Positions 17,752-25,931 of a stretch of DNA of 57,381 nucleotides are shown one piece after another. Each line of letters opens with the position of its first letter. The stretch's first letter is position 1. Below the pieces are notes generated by a model, which was not told the DNA's origin, did no database searches, and saw nothing but the letters and a program-made list of their open reading frames with translations. Source of the stretch: an uncultured Sphingomonadales bacterium (lineage in GTDB: Bacteria; Pseudomonadota; Alphaproteobacteria; Sphingomonadales; Sphingomonadaceae). The DNA lies in the NCBI GenBank assembly GCA_937898525.1, contig CALCBC010000011.1, forward strand, positions 1-57,381, given 5' to 3'. The translations under genes were made by a program, and so were the position numbers.

Positions 17752-18993
17752 TTGACGTTGTTCACCGCCATCGACCGCTACGTGTTCCGGCTCGTGCTGA
17801 TGCCGATGCTCGGCGTGTTCGCGCTCGCCGCCTCGCTGCTGATGCTCGAGAAGATGCTGCGGCTGATGGAGTTCGTCTCCACCGAGGGCGGGCCGGTGAC
17901 GATCGTGTTCCGCATGCTCGTGAACCTGATCCCCGAATACGCGGGTCTCGCGATCCCGCTCGGGGTCATGCTCGGTATCCTGTTCGCGTTTCGCAAGCTG
18001 GCGACGACCAGCGAGCTCGACGTGATGCGCGCGGTCGGCCTCAGCTACACCCGGCTGCTGCGCGTGCCCTACATCATCACGATCCTGCTGATGGGGATCA
18101 ACTTCGCGATCGTCGGCTACTGGCAGCCGCTGGCCCGCTACTCCTACGAGGAGCTCGACTTCGAGCTGCGCTCGGGCGCGCTCGGCGCGTCGATCAAGGT
18201 CGGCGAGTTCACGCAGATCGAGGACCGCGTCGCGCTCCGGATCGAACGCAGCGAGGACGACGGCCAGCGCCTGCTCGGGATCTTTGCCCGGATAGCCGAC
18301 GACAAGGGACAGGTGCTGTCGATCTCGGCGCGCGAGGGGCGCTTCCTCGCCAACCGCGAGAACCGCAACACGATCATCCTCAGGCTGACCGACGGCACGA
18401 TCGTGCAGGACATCCCGAGCCAGACCCCGCGCGTGCTGAGCTTCTCGCAGCACGATCTGCCGATCGACCTCCCGGCGATCGAGCGCTTCCGCGAACGCGG
18501 CGACAAGAATCGCGAATACCTGCTGCCCGAGCTGCTTCAGCTCGGCTGGAGCGAGAATTCGACCGCCGAACAGCGCGCCGGCGGGCAGGCCGCCTTCAGC
18601 TACCGCATGGTCGAGGTGCTGATGATGCTGATGCTGCCGCTGCTCGCGGTGTCACTGGCGATCCCGCCGAAGCGCTCCACCTCGGCCCTCGGCGTGTTCG
18701 TGTCCATCGTGATGGTCGTCGCCTACCACAAGGTGAACCAGTACGGGCAGTCGGTCGCCGAGCTCGGGCGGGTCGATCCGCTGCTTGCCCTGTGGGGCCC
18801 GTTCTTCCTGTTCGCCGCCCTGATCGCCTGGATGTACTTCCGCGTCGCGTTCGTGCCCGGTGCCCAGGCCATCGGCGCGCTCGAATCTTTCTACGCCAAG
18901 CTCGCCAAGCGGCTCGCCGCGCTACTGAGGCGGCGCGATCGCACGCTCTCGCACGAGACCGGCGCGGAGGAGGCGTTCGCCGGTGCTGCTTGA
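17752..18993 (+). CDS. lptF: LptF, LPS export ABC transporter permease
   Basis: A 413-residue YjgP/YjgQ-family permease. TMs lie near YVFRLVLMPMLGVFALAASLLML, FRMLVNLIPEYAGLAIPLGV, and three in the last third (VLMMLMLPLLAVSLAIPPKR, GVFVSIVMVVAYH, ALWGPFFLFAALIAWMYF), with a periplasmic jellyroll domain between. LptF and LptG with LptB2 extract LPS from the inner membrane. The start is uncertain: TTG 17752 or TTG 17758. The 3' end overlaps lptG by 11 bp, so the two form an operon. Confidence 0.92.
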   Translation: MTLFTAIDRYVFRLVLMPMLGVFALAASLLMLEKMLRLMEFVSTEGGPVTIVFRMLVNLIPEYAGLAIPLGVMLGILFAFRKLATTSELDVMRAVGLSYTRLLRVPYIITILLMGINFAIVGYWQPLARYSYEELDFELRSGALGASIKVGEFTQIEDRVALRIERSEDDGQRLLGIFARIADDKGQVLSISAREGRFLANRENRNTIILRLTDGTIVQDIPSQTPRVLSFSQHDLPIDLPAIERFRERGDKNREYLLPELLQLGWSENSTAEQRAGGQAAFSYRMVEVLMMLMLPLLAVSLAIPPKRSTSALGVFVSIVMVVAYHKVNQYGQSVAELGRVDPLLALWGPFFLFAALIAWMYFRVAFVPGAQAIGALESFYAKLAKRLAALLRRRDRTLSHETGAEEAFAGAA

Positions 18994-20083
18994 TTTTTTT
19001 CCGTCGCCCACGCTGACCTGGTACATCGGCAAGACTTTCGCGATCCGCATCCTCGCGGTTCTCTTCATGCTGGTCGTCGTGCTTATGATGCTCGACCTGC
19101 TCAGCCGGACAGGCGACATCCTCGCACATCCGGACAACGGCGAAGCGCAGCTGCTCCACTACGTCTCGCTGCGCATTCCCCAGCTGGTCTCCCGCTTCCT
19201 GCCATACTCGGTGCTGCTGGCGACGATCATCACGCTGACCACCTTCAACCAGAACAGCGAGGTCGTGGCGATGAAGGCGGCCGGGCTCTCCGCGCACCAG
19301 ATCCTTGCGCCGCTGGTGCTGGTCGCGCTCGCCGTGGCGGTGCTGTCGTTCGCCTTCAACGAACGCATCGTGATCCGTGCCAATGCCTCGCTCAAGTCCT
19401 GGGAGGACGTCGACTACGGCCCGATTCCGCCGCCCTCCAGGTCGCGCGCCAACATCTACCTCAACGACGGCAACGATGTCCTGCTTGCCTCGCGGATCGA
19501 GGGCACCGGGCCCGATACGGTCATGCATGGCGTGACATTCTACGAGCGCGACGAGGCAGGGATGATCCAGCGCCAGGTGCGCGCGCCCATCGCGCGCTAC
19601 GCCGATCCCGGCTGGCGGCTGGAGAAGCCGCGCCTGTTCGACGTCGGGCCAGCGGACACCCGCGAGCTGCCGGGTTCGGTCGTCGTCGCCCAAGGCCTGA
19701 CGCTCGATCAGGTTGCACTGGAGCGGGTCGATCCCGATGCCGAGTCGATCGGCCAGCTGGCCCGGTCGATTGATGCGCTCGAGGCGGCGGGGCGGCGGAC
19801 GAGCGAGTTCAAGGCCAAGTGGTGGCACAAGATCTCGGGTCCGCTGTCTGCCGTGCTGATGCCTCTACTCGGCGCAGTCGCCGGTTTCGGCCTGGCGCGT
19901 TCCGGGCACCTGTTGGCGCGCGCAATCATCGGCATGGCGCTCGGATTCGCCTTTTTCGTGGTCGACAACGCCGCTCTGGCGCTGGGCGGATTCGGCGGCT
20001 ATCCGCCCCTTCTGGCCGCCTGGGCGCCTTTCGTGCTGTTCTTCCTGCTCGGTGAAACGGTGCTCATCCGCACCGAGGAATGA
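18983..20083 (+). CDS. lptG: LptG, LPS export ABC transporter permease
   Basis: A 366-residue partner of LptF with the same topology: N-terminal TMs near FAIRILAVLFMLVVVLMML and YSVLLATIITLTTFNQNSEVVAMKAAGLS (the family coupling-helix region), a periplasmic domain, and C-terminal TMs such as HKISGPLSAVLMPLLGAVAGF. It starts at GTG 18983 inside the end of lptF, so translation is coupled. Together they form the membrane part of the LptB2FG exporter; lptB and lptC are not in this window. Confidence 0.92.
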   Translation: MLLDFFPSPTLTWYIGKTFAIRILAVLFMLVVVLMMLDLLSRTGDILAHPDNGEAQLLHYVSLRIPQLVSRFLPYSVLLATIITLTTFNQNSEVVAMKAAGLSAHQILAPLVLVALAVAVLSFAFNERIVIRANASLKSWEDVDYGPIPPPSRSRANIYLNDGNDVLLASRIEGTGPDTVMHGVTFYERDEAGMIQRQVRAPIARYADPGWRLEKPRLFDVGPADTRELPGSVVVAQGLTLDQVALERVDPDAESIGQLARSIDALEAAGRRTSEFKAKWWHKISGPLSAVLMPLLGAVAGFGLARSGHLLARAIIGMALGFAFFVVDNAALALGGFGGYPPLLAAWAPFVLFFLLGETVLIRTEE

Positions 20084-20105
20084 CCCCCTCGCGCTGCGGG
20101 GTCGC

Positions 20106-20134
20106 TTGCAACGCCACATTTTTGCCATTATTTG
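20106..20134 (+). promoter_or_regulatory. Sigma-70-like promoter of the small lipoprotein gene
   Basis: TTGCAA (20106-20111), 17 bases, TATTTG (20129-20134) precede the lipoprotein gene. A short inverted repeat GGGAC-CA-GTCCC lies in the predicted leader. Confidence 0.4.
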
Positions 20135-20195
20135 AGGCCGCGCTCGCGCCGCTGCGAGTCTCTCGTGGGACCAGTCCCATTCTAGGAGAACTGTT

Positions 20196-20435
20196 ATGAA
20201 GAAGATTGCTCTGGCTGCCTTCTCGGCCACCGCCCTGTTCGCTCTGTCGGCCTGCGGCGGCGACGCCACCACCGAAGAGCCTGTCACCGAGGACACCACC
20301 GTCGTCGAGGAAGCCCCGATGGAAGAGGCCACCGACGTCACGGCCGAGGCGACCGACGCCACCGACGCCACCGACGCCACGGCGGCCGACGCGGCTGCGA
20401 CCGACGCTCCGGTCGAGGAAGCTCCGGCTGAGTAA
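20196..20435 (+). CDS. Small acidic lipoprotein, function unknown
   Basis: A 79-residue protein with a lipoprotein signal (KKIALAAFSATALFALSAC, lipobox LSAC, Cys at about 20). The mature part is almost only Thr, Glu, Asp, Ala and Val, with ATD triplets repeated (ATDATDATDATA) and no aromatic residue. The ribosome site AGGAGA is strong, and an own promoter and a clear terminator flank it, so it is probably a monocistronic, well-expressed gene. It should be anchored in the outer or inner membrane with a disordered acidic tail. A second Cys-Gly-Gly-type acidic lipoprotein occurs at 37554-37862. Confidence 0.8.
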   Translation: MKKIALAAFSATALFALSACGGDATTEEPVTEDTTVVEEAPMEEATDVTAEATDATDATDATAADAAATDAPVEEAPAE

Positions 20436-20476
20436 GCCGTTGCATATCGCCGGACTCGCCCGGCGGTACCCATGCG

Positions 20477-20511
20477 AAGGGCGCGTGAGCCGAACGGCTC
20501 CGCGCCCTTTT
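20477..20511 (+). terminator. Rho-independent terminator
   Basis: AAGGGCGCG and CGCGCCCTTTT pair around an inner stem GAGCCG-AAC-GGCTC, ending in TTTT. It lies 42 bp after the lipoprotein gene, before the convergent desaturase gene. Confidence 0.8.
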
Positions 20512-20533
20512 CGCTTGCGCGCTGGCGGCGCGC

Positions 20534-21655
20534 TCAGGCGGTGAGCTTGCCTTCGGACGCGTTTCCGGGCCGATGGCGCCACATCGTCTGTCGCGCGATC
20601 CGCCCGATCAGCCCGAGCAGGCCGGAATAGCTCGCCCGTTCGTAGGTCGAGCCCGCACCGAGCTTCGCCAACAGCCGCCGGTGCGCCTCGCCGAGCGAAT
20701 GATAGGGCAGGCTCGGCAGCAGGTGGTGCAGCGCATGATACCGCAGCCCGACCGGCGCCCACAGCGCCGCCAGCGGCCCCGGCGGCGGCACGTTGACCGA
20801 ATCGAGGAACTGCGCGGTCACCGTCATCGGCTCGCCGTCGTTCTCCCACAGGTGGGCGACCAGCGTACGAAGCTGGTTGAGCACGGCGGTGCCCGAGAGC
20901 ACGGCGAGCGCGATCAGCAGCGGCCGCCATCCGAGCCAGAACACGCTGGCGATCAGCGCGATCGCCCAGACGGAGGCGCCGAGCTCCTGCCAGAACACCA
21001 GCCGCGCGAACTCGCCCTCGGCCGGGCGGCGGCGGAACGCCGGATTGATCGACAGCGCCGAGAACCGCTCCCACACCAGGCGACGCAGCGGCGGGAACAC
21101 TGCTCCGAGCGGTACGAGCACCGCCGAGCGGATCAGCAGCGCCGGCGGGGCGAGCGCCGCGACGAGGATGAAGACCGGCAGCGTCCACGGCTTCATCAGC
21201 GCGAGCGGCAGATACTCGGGATCCTCGACCGTGCCGTAGCGGGTGCGCGCGTGGTGCAGCGTGTGCACGTTCTCGTACATCAGCGACGGGGTCAGCAGCG
21301 GGATGCCGACCAGCACGTTCCAGGCGAAGCGGAAGCCGGGCAGCGCGTTGCGGTGGATGTGGGTCAGCTCGTGGATGAACAGCAACGCGCGATAGAGCGC
21401 GAACGCCGCGATCACGCCCGAGGCCACGGCGAGCAGCGTGTTGTCGATCAGGATTGCCCCCGCGAGCGCGGCATATCCGAGCGCAGCCGAGATAAGCATG
21501 TCGGGCCAGTAGATGTCCGGCCGTGCGGTCGACAGGTCGCGCGTCACCTCGGCCGCGGCGCGCAGCATCGCCATGTCGTCGGGTATGGACCTGGCAGCGG
21601 CGCGGGCCGGAGGTTCGCTCCTGGCGGAGAGAGTCATGGCAGGCTGGGCATTCAT
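20534..21655 (-). CDS. Membrane fatty acid desaturase family protein
   Basis: About 373 residues, with the three histidine boxes of the membrane di-iron desaturase/hydroxylase superfamily in order: HELTHIH, HTLHH and, near the C-terminus, HALHH. Hydrophobic pairs flank them (LISAALGYAALAGAILI, VIAAFALYRALLF, TLPVFILVAALAPPALLI, ALIASVFWLGWRPLLIALAVL). Such enzymes act on fatty acyl lipids or carotenoids at the inner membrane. The ATG at 21655 is the most sensible start; a TTG at 21718 and an ATG at 21637 are alternatives, all with weak ribosome sites. It is divergent from the GNAT-like gene. Substrate unknown. Confidence 0.85.
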   Translation of the reverse strand: MNAQPAMTLSARSEPPARAAARSIPDDMAMLRAAAEVTRDLSTARPDIYWPDMLISAALGYAALAGAILIDNTLLAVASGVIAAFALYRALLFIHELTHIHRNALPGFRFAWNVLVGIPLLTPSLMYENVHTLHHARTRYGTVEDPEYLPLALMKPWTLPVFILVAALAPPALLIRSAVLVPLGAVFPPLRRLVWERFSALSINPAFRRRPAEGEFARLVFWQELGASVWAIALIASVFWLGWRPLLIALAVLSGTAVLNQLRTLVAHLWENDGEPMTVTAQFLDSVNVPPPGPLAALWAPVGLRYHALHHLLPSLPYHSLGEAHRRLLAKLGAGSTYERASYSGLLGLIGRIARQTMWRHRPGNASEGKLTA

Positions 21656-21768
21656 GCAACTGTTTCCAACAAAGCCGCCCGACGCCGGGAGCTTGCGCCA
21701 GAGGGGTGCGCTTGACAAGCCGCCGAGACCATACGCAGGGCTAACCCTCCCTGAACGAAGGCTATGGC

Positions 21769-22926
21769 GTGTCGACAGCAGAAGTAGTGATTGCCCCGGT
21801 TTCCGGCAAGGCAGACCTCGATGCCTTCATCGACCTTGCCTACCGGATCAACGCCGGAGATCCCAACTGGGTACCGCCGCTTCGGGGCGAAGTCGTCGAG
21901 CTGCTCACGCCCGGCAAGAACCCGTTCCACGAGCACGCGAAAGTGCAGCTGTTCCTCGCGCGGCGCGAGGGGCGCGTGGTCGGCCGCATCTCGGCGCATT
22001 ACGATGAACTCGCGCTGGCCCAGCCGGCGCGTCAGGGAATGGGGCCGGGGACGGGCAACTGGGGCCTGTTCGAGGCCGAGGACGAGCCCGTCGCTCACGC
22101 GCTGATCGCCCGCGCCGAGCAGTGGCTGCGCGAGCAGGGGATGACCCGGGCGCTCGCCCCGATCAGCCTGTCCATCTGGGAAGAACCCGGCCTGCTGGTG
22201 AAGGGCCACGACCACCCGCCGATGGTCATGATGGGGCACAACCGACCCGAGTACGAGGCATGGATCGAAAACGCCGGCTACGCGGTCGCAAAGCGCCTGC
22301 TGACCTACGACCTGCCGGTCGAGGAAGGCTTCCCGCCGCTGGTCAACAAGATCGTCGCGCTCGGCGAGAAGAACGAGCGGATCCGCATCCGCCCGGTCGA
22401 CAAGCGCCAATTCGAGCGCGACGCGGCGATCATCATCGACATCCTCAACGATGCCTGGTCCCAGAACTGGGGCTTCGTACCGTTCACCGAGGCCGAGAAG
22501 GCCTACGGCGCGAAGAAGCTCGCCCCGCTGATCTTCGAGGAGGTCAACATGATCGCCGAGCTCGATGGCGAGCCGGTGGCATTCATGCTGGCGCTGCCCG
22601 ACGTCAACGCAGTGCTGAAGCCGATGAAGGGCCGGCTGCTTCCGTTCAACTTCATCAAGCTGCTCTGGTGGCTGCGCAAGGCGCGCCCGGCGGATTTCCG
22701 CGTCCCGCTGATGGGCGTTGTGCGCCGGCTCCAGGCCAGTCGAATGGCCAGCCAGCTCGCCTTCATGATGATCGAGTACATCCGCCGTGCGGGCGTGGGC
22801 ATGCACGGCGCGAAACGGGCCGAGGTTGGCTGGATTCTCGAGGACAACCAGGGAATGGTCGCGATTGCCGATGCGATCGGCAGCAAGGTCAATCGCGAGT
22901 ATCGCATATACGACAAGGGGCTGTAG
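21769..22926 (+). CDS. GNAT-like acyltransferase fold protein
   Basis: A 385-residue protein of a family often annotated loosely as N-acetyltransferase or dATP pyrophosphohydrolase. Sequence features such as DLAYRINAGDPNWVPPLRGE, GRISAHYDE, GLFEAEDEP and the C-terminal KRAEVGWILEDNQGMVAIA with NREYRIYDKGL suggest two GNAT-like halves. It begins at GTG 21769 with AAGG upstream. It is soluble and probably monocistronic. The acyl donor and acceptor are unknown, and the link to nucleotide hydrolysis in database names is doubtful. Confidence 0.72.
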   Translation: MSTAEVVIAPVSGKADLDAFIDLAYRINAGDPNWVPPLRGEVVELLTPGKNPFHEHAKVQLFLARREGRVVGRISAHYDELALAQPARQGMGPGTGNWGLFEAEDEPVAHALIARAEQWLREQGMTRALAPISLSIWEEPGLLVKGHDHPPMVMMGHNRPEYEAWIENAGYAVAKRLLTYDLPVEEGFPPLVNKIVALGEKNERIRIRPVDKRQFERDAAIIIDILNDAWSQNWGFVPFTEAEKAYGAKKLAPLIFEEVNMIAELDGEPVAFMLALPDVNAVLKPMKGRLLPFNFIKLLWWLRKARPADFRVPLMGVVRRLQASRMASQLAFMMIEYIRRAGVGMHGAKRAEVGWILEDNQGMVAIADAIGSKVNREYRIYDKGL

Positions 22927-22942
22927 ACTCGCGCCGGGCCGG

Positions 22943-22968
22943 GGAACCCACGCCGGTCCGCCCGGGTT
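22943..22968 (+). promoter_or_regulatory. EcfG-like (general stress) promoter
   Basis: GGAAC (22943-22947), 17 bases, GGTT (22965-22968) lie 43 bp before the response-regulator start. This is one base from the GGAAC-N16/17-CGTT consensus of EcfG-type sigma factors. Confidence 0.5.
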
Positions 22969-23010
22969 TTCAGCAAGTGCGGGCCGGTCGGTAGCTCGTC
23001 AGGGACAGAC

Positions 23011-23430
23011 ATGCGCCGCGAGAAAAGTGACAAGAGTAACAGGCGGCTGGAGAGAGTGCTCCTCGTCGAGGACGATCCGATCGTCGCGCTCGCGACGGAA
23101 GGCGCCCTGCTCGATGCCGGCGCGGCCGAGGTCGTAATTTGCCCGAGTATCGCCGAAACGATGGCCGCGCTCGAACAGGGGGCGGCCGAGGCGATCGTAC
23201 TCGACGTCCACCTTGCCGATCGGGACGATGGCTGGGCGCTGGCCGAACTCGTCGAGCTGCTCGGCCCCAGGCCCCCCTACATCGTCTTTGCCACCGGGGC
23301 GCCGCAGGACATTCCACCCGAAGTCGCCGAGATGGGGCCGGTGTTCGCAAAGCCCTACGATCCGCGCGAACTTGCCGAGGCCGTGGTCGCCGGCGCGCGG
23401 CGCGGGCTGATCGCCCGCCTGCTGGGCTGA
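23011..23430 (+). CDS. Single-domain response regulator, FATGUY/SdrG-like
   Basis: A 139-residue receiver domain with no output domain. The acidic pocket is E20-D21-D22, the phospho-acceptor D65 (VLDVHLAD), the switch residue T95 and the lysine K114. The stretch YIVFATG with later VFAKPYD resembles the PFxFATGxG...KPF signature of the FATGUY family; SdrG of Sphingomonas belongs to it and works in the general stress phosphorelay upstream of PhyR. The gene sits two genes' space before phyR, on the same strand, behind its own EcfG-like promoter and followed by a strong terminator. Membership in the stress phosphorelay is inference from motif and position. Confidence 0.82.
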   Translation: MRREKSDKSNRRLERVLLVEDDPIVALATEGALLDAGAAEVVICPSIAETMAALEQGAAEAIVLDVHLADRDDGWALAELVELLGPRPPYIVFATGAPQDIPPEVAEMGPVFAKPYDPRELAEAVVAGARRGLIARLLG

Positions 23431-23454
23431 GGCCTGGCTGATCGGACAACGAAA

Positions 23455-23485
23455 AAAGGCCCCCGCTCAAGGAGCGGGGGCCTTT
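23455..23485. terminator. Strong hairpin terminator after the response regulator
   Basis: A perfect 14-bp stem, AAAGGCCCCCGCTC/GAGCGGGGGCCTTT, with loop AAG. A and T runs on both sides allow bidirectional action. It isolates the regulator gene from phyR. Confidence 0.85.
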
Positions 23486-23572
23486 CGGGATCGTATCACC
23501 AGCCGCTTGGACGGGAGGGGGGGTCTCGGCGGTGACATGGCTTCAATGACCGTCCCGAGCAGTGGTTCCCGC

Positions 23573-23594
23573 ACCGCAAATATTTTTTTGCGGT
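23573..23594. terminator. AT-looped hairpin upstream of phyR
   Basis: ACCGCAAA and TTTGCGGT form an 8-bp stem around TATTTT. It sits between the previous terminator and the phyR promoter. It may be a secondary terminator or a binding site. Confidence 0.3.
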
Positions 23595-23641
23595 CCCCTT
23601 TCCGCCGAGGTTATGAACGCACAAGTGACGGCAAGCGTCTA

Positions 23642-23666
23642 GGAACTTCTCGCGTGCGGCGACGTT
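23642..23666 (+). promoter_or_regulatory. EcfG-dependent promoter of phyR
   Basis: GGAAC (23642-23646), 16 bases, CGTT (23663-23666) match the alphaproteobacterial general stress promoter exactly, 32 bp before the start codon. It implies positive autoregulation of phyR. Confidence 0.8.
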
Positions 23667-23697
23667 TCTAGCCAGTTATCCTTCGGGAAGGGGTTCT

Positions 23698-24492
23698 ATG
23701 TCGATCGGTGCCGAAGTCGCCTCTCATCTGCCGTTTCTGCGTCGCTACGCTCGCGCCCTGACGGGTTCGCAGGCGACTGGCGACGCGTTCGTTCGCGCCA
23801 CGCTCGAAGCGGCTCTCGCCGACAGCCAGTTGGCGGACTCGCTGCGCGGGGGGCGCGTGCCCCTCTACAAGGCTTTCACCAAGGTCTGGTCGAGCGCCTA
23901 CCTCGAAGTCGTCGAGGAGGGCGTGAGAAGGGGCATTCACGAGCAGGCCGCGCAGGACCAGCTGCGCCGGATCACGCCGGTCAATCGACAGGCTCTCCTG
24001 CTGACCACTGTCGAGGACTTCTCGCCGGCCGAGGCCGGAGAGATCATGGACCTGTCCGAGGACGACGTGAATCGCCTCGTGCAGGAAGCAATCGACGAGA
24101 TCGAGAAGGAGACCGCGACGAGCGTGCTGATCATCGAGGACGAGCCGCTGATCTCGATGCAGCTCGAGGACCTCGTCCGCTCGCTCGGTCACGAGATCTG
24201 CGGTACGGCGGCGACGCGCACCCAGGCGCAGCAGGTCGTCGCGGCCAACCGGCCGGGCCTCGTGCTGGCCGACATCCAGCTTGCCGACGGCTCCTCCGGC
24301 CTCGACGCGGTCGACGACATCCTCGCGATCGACTCGGTGCCGGTGATCTTCATCACCGCCTACCCCGAGCGCCTGCTTACCGGCGACCGGCCCGAGCCGA
24401 CCTACCTGGTGACCAAGCCGTTCCAGGAGGACACCGTGCGCGCGGCGATCAGCCAGGCGCTGTTTTTCGGTTCGAGCCGTCCTCTGTCCTGA
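23698..24492 (+). CDS. phyR: PhyR, general stress response anti-anti-sigma regulator
   Basis: A 264-residue PhyR. Residues 1-135 form a sigma-factor-like domain (regions 2 and 4, for example FLRRYARALTGS and LLTTVEDFSPAEAGEIM). Residues 141-260 form a receiver with E147-D148, phospho-acceptor D192 (VLADIQLADG), T220 and K240 (TKPFQED). Phosphorylated PhyR binds the anti-sigma NepR and frees EcfG. AAGGGG precedes the ATG, and a perfect EcfG promoter lies upstream. Unusually, nepR and ecfG are not adjacent on either side; they must be elsewhere. Confidence 0.95.
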   Translation: MSIGAEVASHLPFLRRYARALTGSQATGDAFVRATLEAALADSQLADSLRGGRVPLYKAFTKVWSSAYLEVVEEGVRRGIHEQAAQDQLRRITPVNRQALLLTTVEDFSPAEAGEIMDLSEDDVNRLVQEAIDEIEKETATSVLIIEDEPLISMQLEDLVRSLGHEICGTAATRTQAQQVVAANRPGLVLADIQLADGSSGLDAVDDILAIDSVPVIFITAYPERLLTGDRPEPTYLVTKPFQEDTVRAAISQALFFGSSRPLS

Positions 24493-24508
24493 GCTACGAT
24501 AGCGGGCG

Positions 24509-24883
24509 ATGGCCCGCCTCAAGCTCAAGCTCCAGCTCTACTGTGGCGACGAGATCGCCATGGGTCCCGGCAAGGCCGACCTGCTCGAAGCCATCGCCCG
24601 CGAAGGTTCGATCTCGGCCGCCGGCCGTGCGATGGGCATGAGCTATCGCCGCGCCTGGCTGCTCGTCGACACAATGAACCGCTGTTTCCGCGCGCCGCTG
24701 GTCGAAGCCCACCCGGGTGGCGGACAGCAGGCCGGGGCCAGGCTCACACCCGAAGGCGAAAAGGCGCTCGCCGCCTACCGCGCGCTGGCAGCGCAAGTCG
24801 AACGCGGTGCGGCGGGGCCGGCTTGCGTCGCGCTGGAGGCGGCGATCCGGGACGCTCCGCTGCGGGCGCGACCGCACGCCTGA
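24509..24883 (+). CDS. ModE-like winged-helix regulator (molybdate-type N-terminal domain)
   Basis: A 124-residue protein made only of the LysR/ModE-type winged HTH: MGPGKADLLEAIAREGSISAAGRAMGMSYRRAWLLVD, then GGGQQAGARLTPEGEKAL. This equals the DNA-binding domain of ModE without the molybdate-binding TOBE/Mop domains, so ligand sensing is absent or different. It starts 17 bp after phyR on the same strand. A terminator hairpin follows. No molybdate transport genes are near, but the [2Fe-2S] subunit of a possible molybdenum hydroxylase lies at 34.7 kb; any link is speculation. Confidence 0.82.
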   Translation: MARLKLKLQLYCGDEIAMGPGKADLLEAIAREGSISAAGRAMGMSYRRAWLLVDTMNRCFRAPLVEAHPGGGQQAGARLTPEGEKALAAYRALAAQVERGAAGPACVALEAAIRDAPLRARPHA

Positions 24884-24894
24884 CGGGCGTCTGA

Positions 24895-24917
24895 AAAAGA
24901 GGGACAGTCCCTCTTTT
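24895..24917. terminator. Bidirectional terminator hairpin
   Basis: AAAAGAGGGAC, one base, GTCCCTCTTTT form an 11-bp perfect inverted repeat between the convergent ModE-like and alcohol dehydrogenase genes. Confidence 0.8.
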
Positions 24918-24925
24918 CGCGCCAC

Positions 24926-25927
24926 CTACGGGGCGATCAGCACCTTGCACTGCCCGCTGCGCCGCTTGAGGCTCTCGAATACCTCGGGCGTGTCCTCGAG
25001 CGCGATGGTGTCGGTCACCAGCAGCCGCGGCTCGATCGCCCCGGCGGCGAGCGCGTCGAGCGCCGCGCGGTACTCGGGCACCGTGAAGAATGCGCTCGTC
25101 ACCAGCCGCACTTCCTTCGACAGCATGGCGAAGCTGTTGATCGGGTCGGGCCGCGTGCACAGCCCGAGCAGCAGGATCGTGCCGCGGTTGCGCACCTGCT
25201 GCACCGCCTGGTCGATCAGGCCCGGGATGCCTACGCACTCGAACACCACGTCGGCCTTGCCGCCGAGGCCGGCCTCGGCGCTGCCGACCGGGTCGGCCGG
25301 GTCGACCACGAACACGTCGGCCCCCATGCCGAGTGCGCGTTCGCGCTGGAAGCCGGCGATGTCCTGCACGGCGACCTTGCCCGCGCCCATCCGCCTGGCC
25401 CAGAACGCCACCGCCAGTCCGATCGGCCCGGCACCGAGCACCAGCACCCGGTCCCCGGCCTGCATCCCCGAGAGGTTGACGCCGTGCAGCGCCACCGCCA
25501 GCGGCTCGATGATCGCGCCGTCGGCGAGGCTGAGGTCCGGCGGCAGCTTCATGCACTGGTTCGGACGCGTCAGCGCGTACTCGGCGTAGCCGCCGCCCTG
25601 CAGGCCGAACTGCGCGCACCACTGTACCTCGCCCTTGCGACAGGGCTCGCAATGCCCGCAGCTCATCAGCGGGATCACCGAGACGAGGTCGCCGGTCTTG
25701 AGCCCCTCGACCTCGCGCCCGAGATCGACCACCTCGCCGGCGAACTCGTGCCCGAGCACGTCGCCGTGCTTGCAGCCGTAGGCGGCATCCTCGGTCATGT
25801 GCAGGTCGCTGCCGCAGATTCCGCAGCGGCCGACCCGTACCACGACCTGGCCGGCGTCGGGCGTCGGATCGGGCAGCGTCTCGAACGCAAGCGGCGCGTG
25901 CAGGGCCTGGAAGGTTACGGCTTTCAT
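24926..25927 (-). CDS. Zinc-dependent alcohol dehydrogenase (MDR family)
   Basis: A 333-residue medium-chain dehydrogenase. Catalytic zinc ligands are visible at C38 (GICGSD) and H60-E61 (GHE); the structural zinc cysteines are C90, C93, C96 and C104. The NAD(P) Rossmann motif is GAGPIG (165-170), with VQDI where an NAD-type acidic residue is expected. It lies four bases after the SDR gene and ends the minus-strand catabolic operon. It probably interconverts an alcohol and a ketone or aldehyde of the pathway. The substrate is unknown; sorbitol/butanediol-type and threonine-type dehydrogenases look similar. Confidence 0.9.
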   Translation of the reverse strand: MKAVTFQALHAPLAFETLPDPTPDAGQVVVRVGRCGICGSDLHMTEDAAYGCKHGDVLGHEFAGEVVDLGREVEGLKTGDLVSVIPLMSCGHCEPCRKGEVQWCAQFGLQGGGYAEYALTRPNQCMKLPPDLSLADGAIIEPLAVALHGVNLSGMQAGDRVLVLGAGPIGLAVAFWARRMGAGKVAVQDIAGFQRERALGMGADVFVVDPADPVGSAEAGLGGKADVVFECVGIPGLIDQAVQQVRNRGTILLLGLCTRPDPINSFAMLSKEVRLVTSAFFTVPEYRAALDALAAGAIEPRLLVTDTIALEDTPEVFESLKRRSGQCKVLIAP

Positions 25928-25931
25928 CGGC

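Noticed and set aside
23545..23569. Minus-strand GGAAC-N16-CATT as a further EcfG promoter
   Set aside because: The -10 differs from CGTT and the only thing downstream on that strand is a 23-codon frame and a terminator, so no gene would be served.
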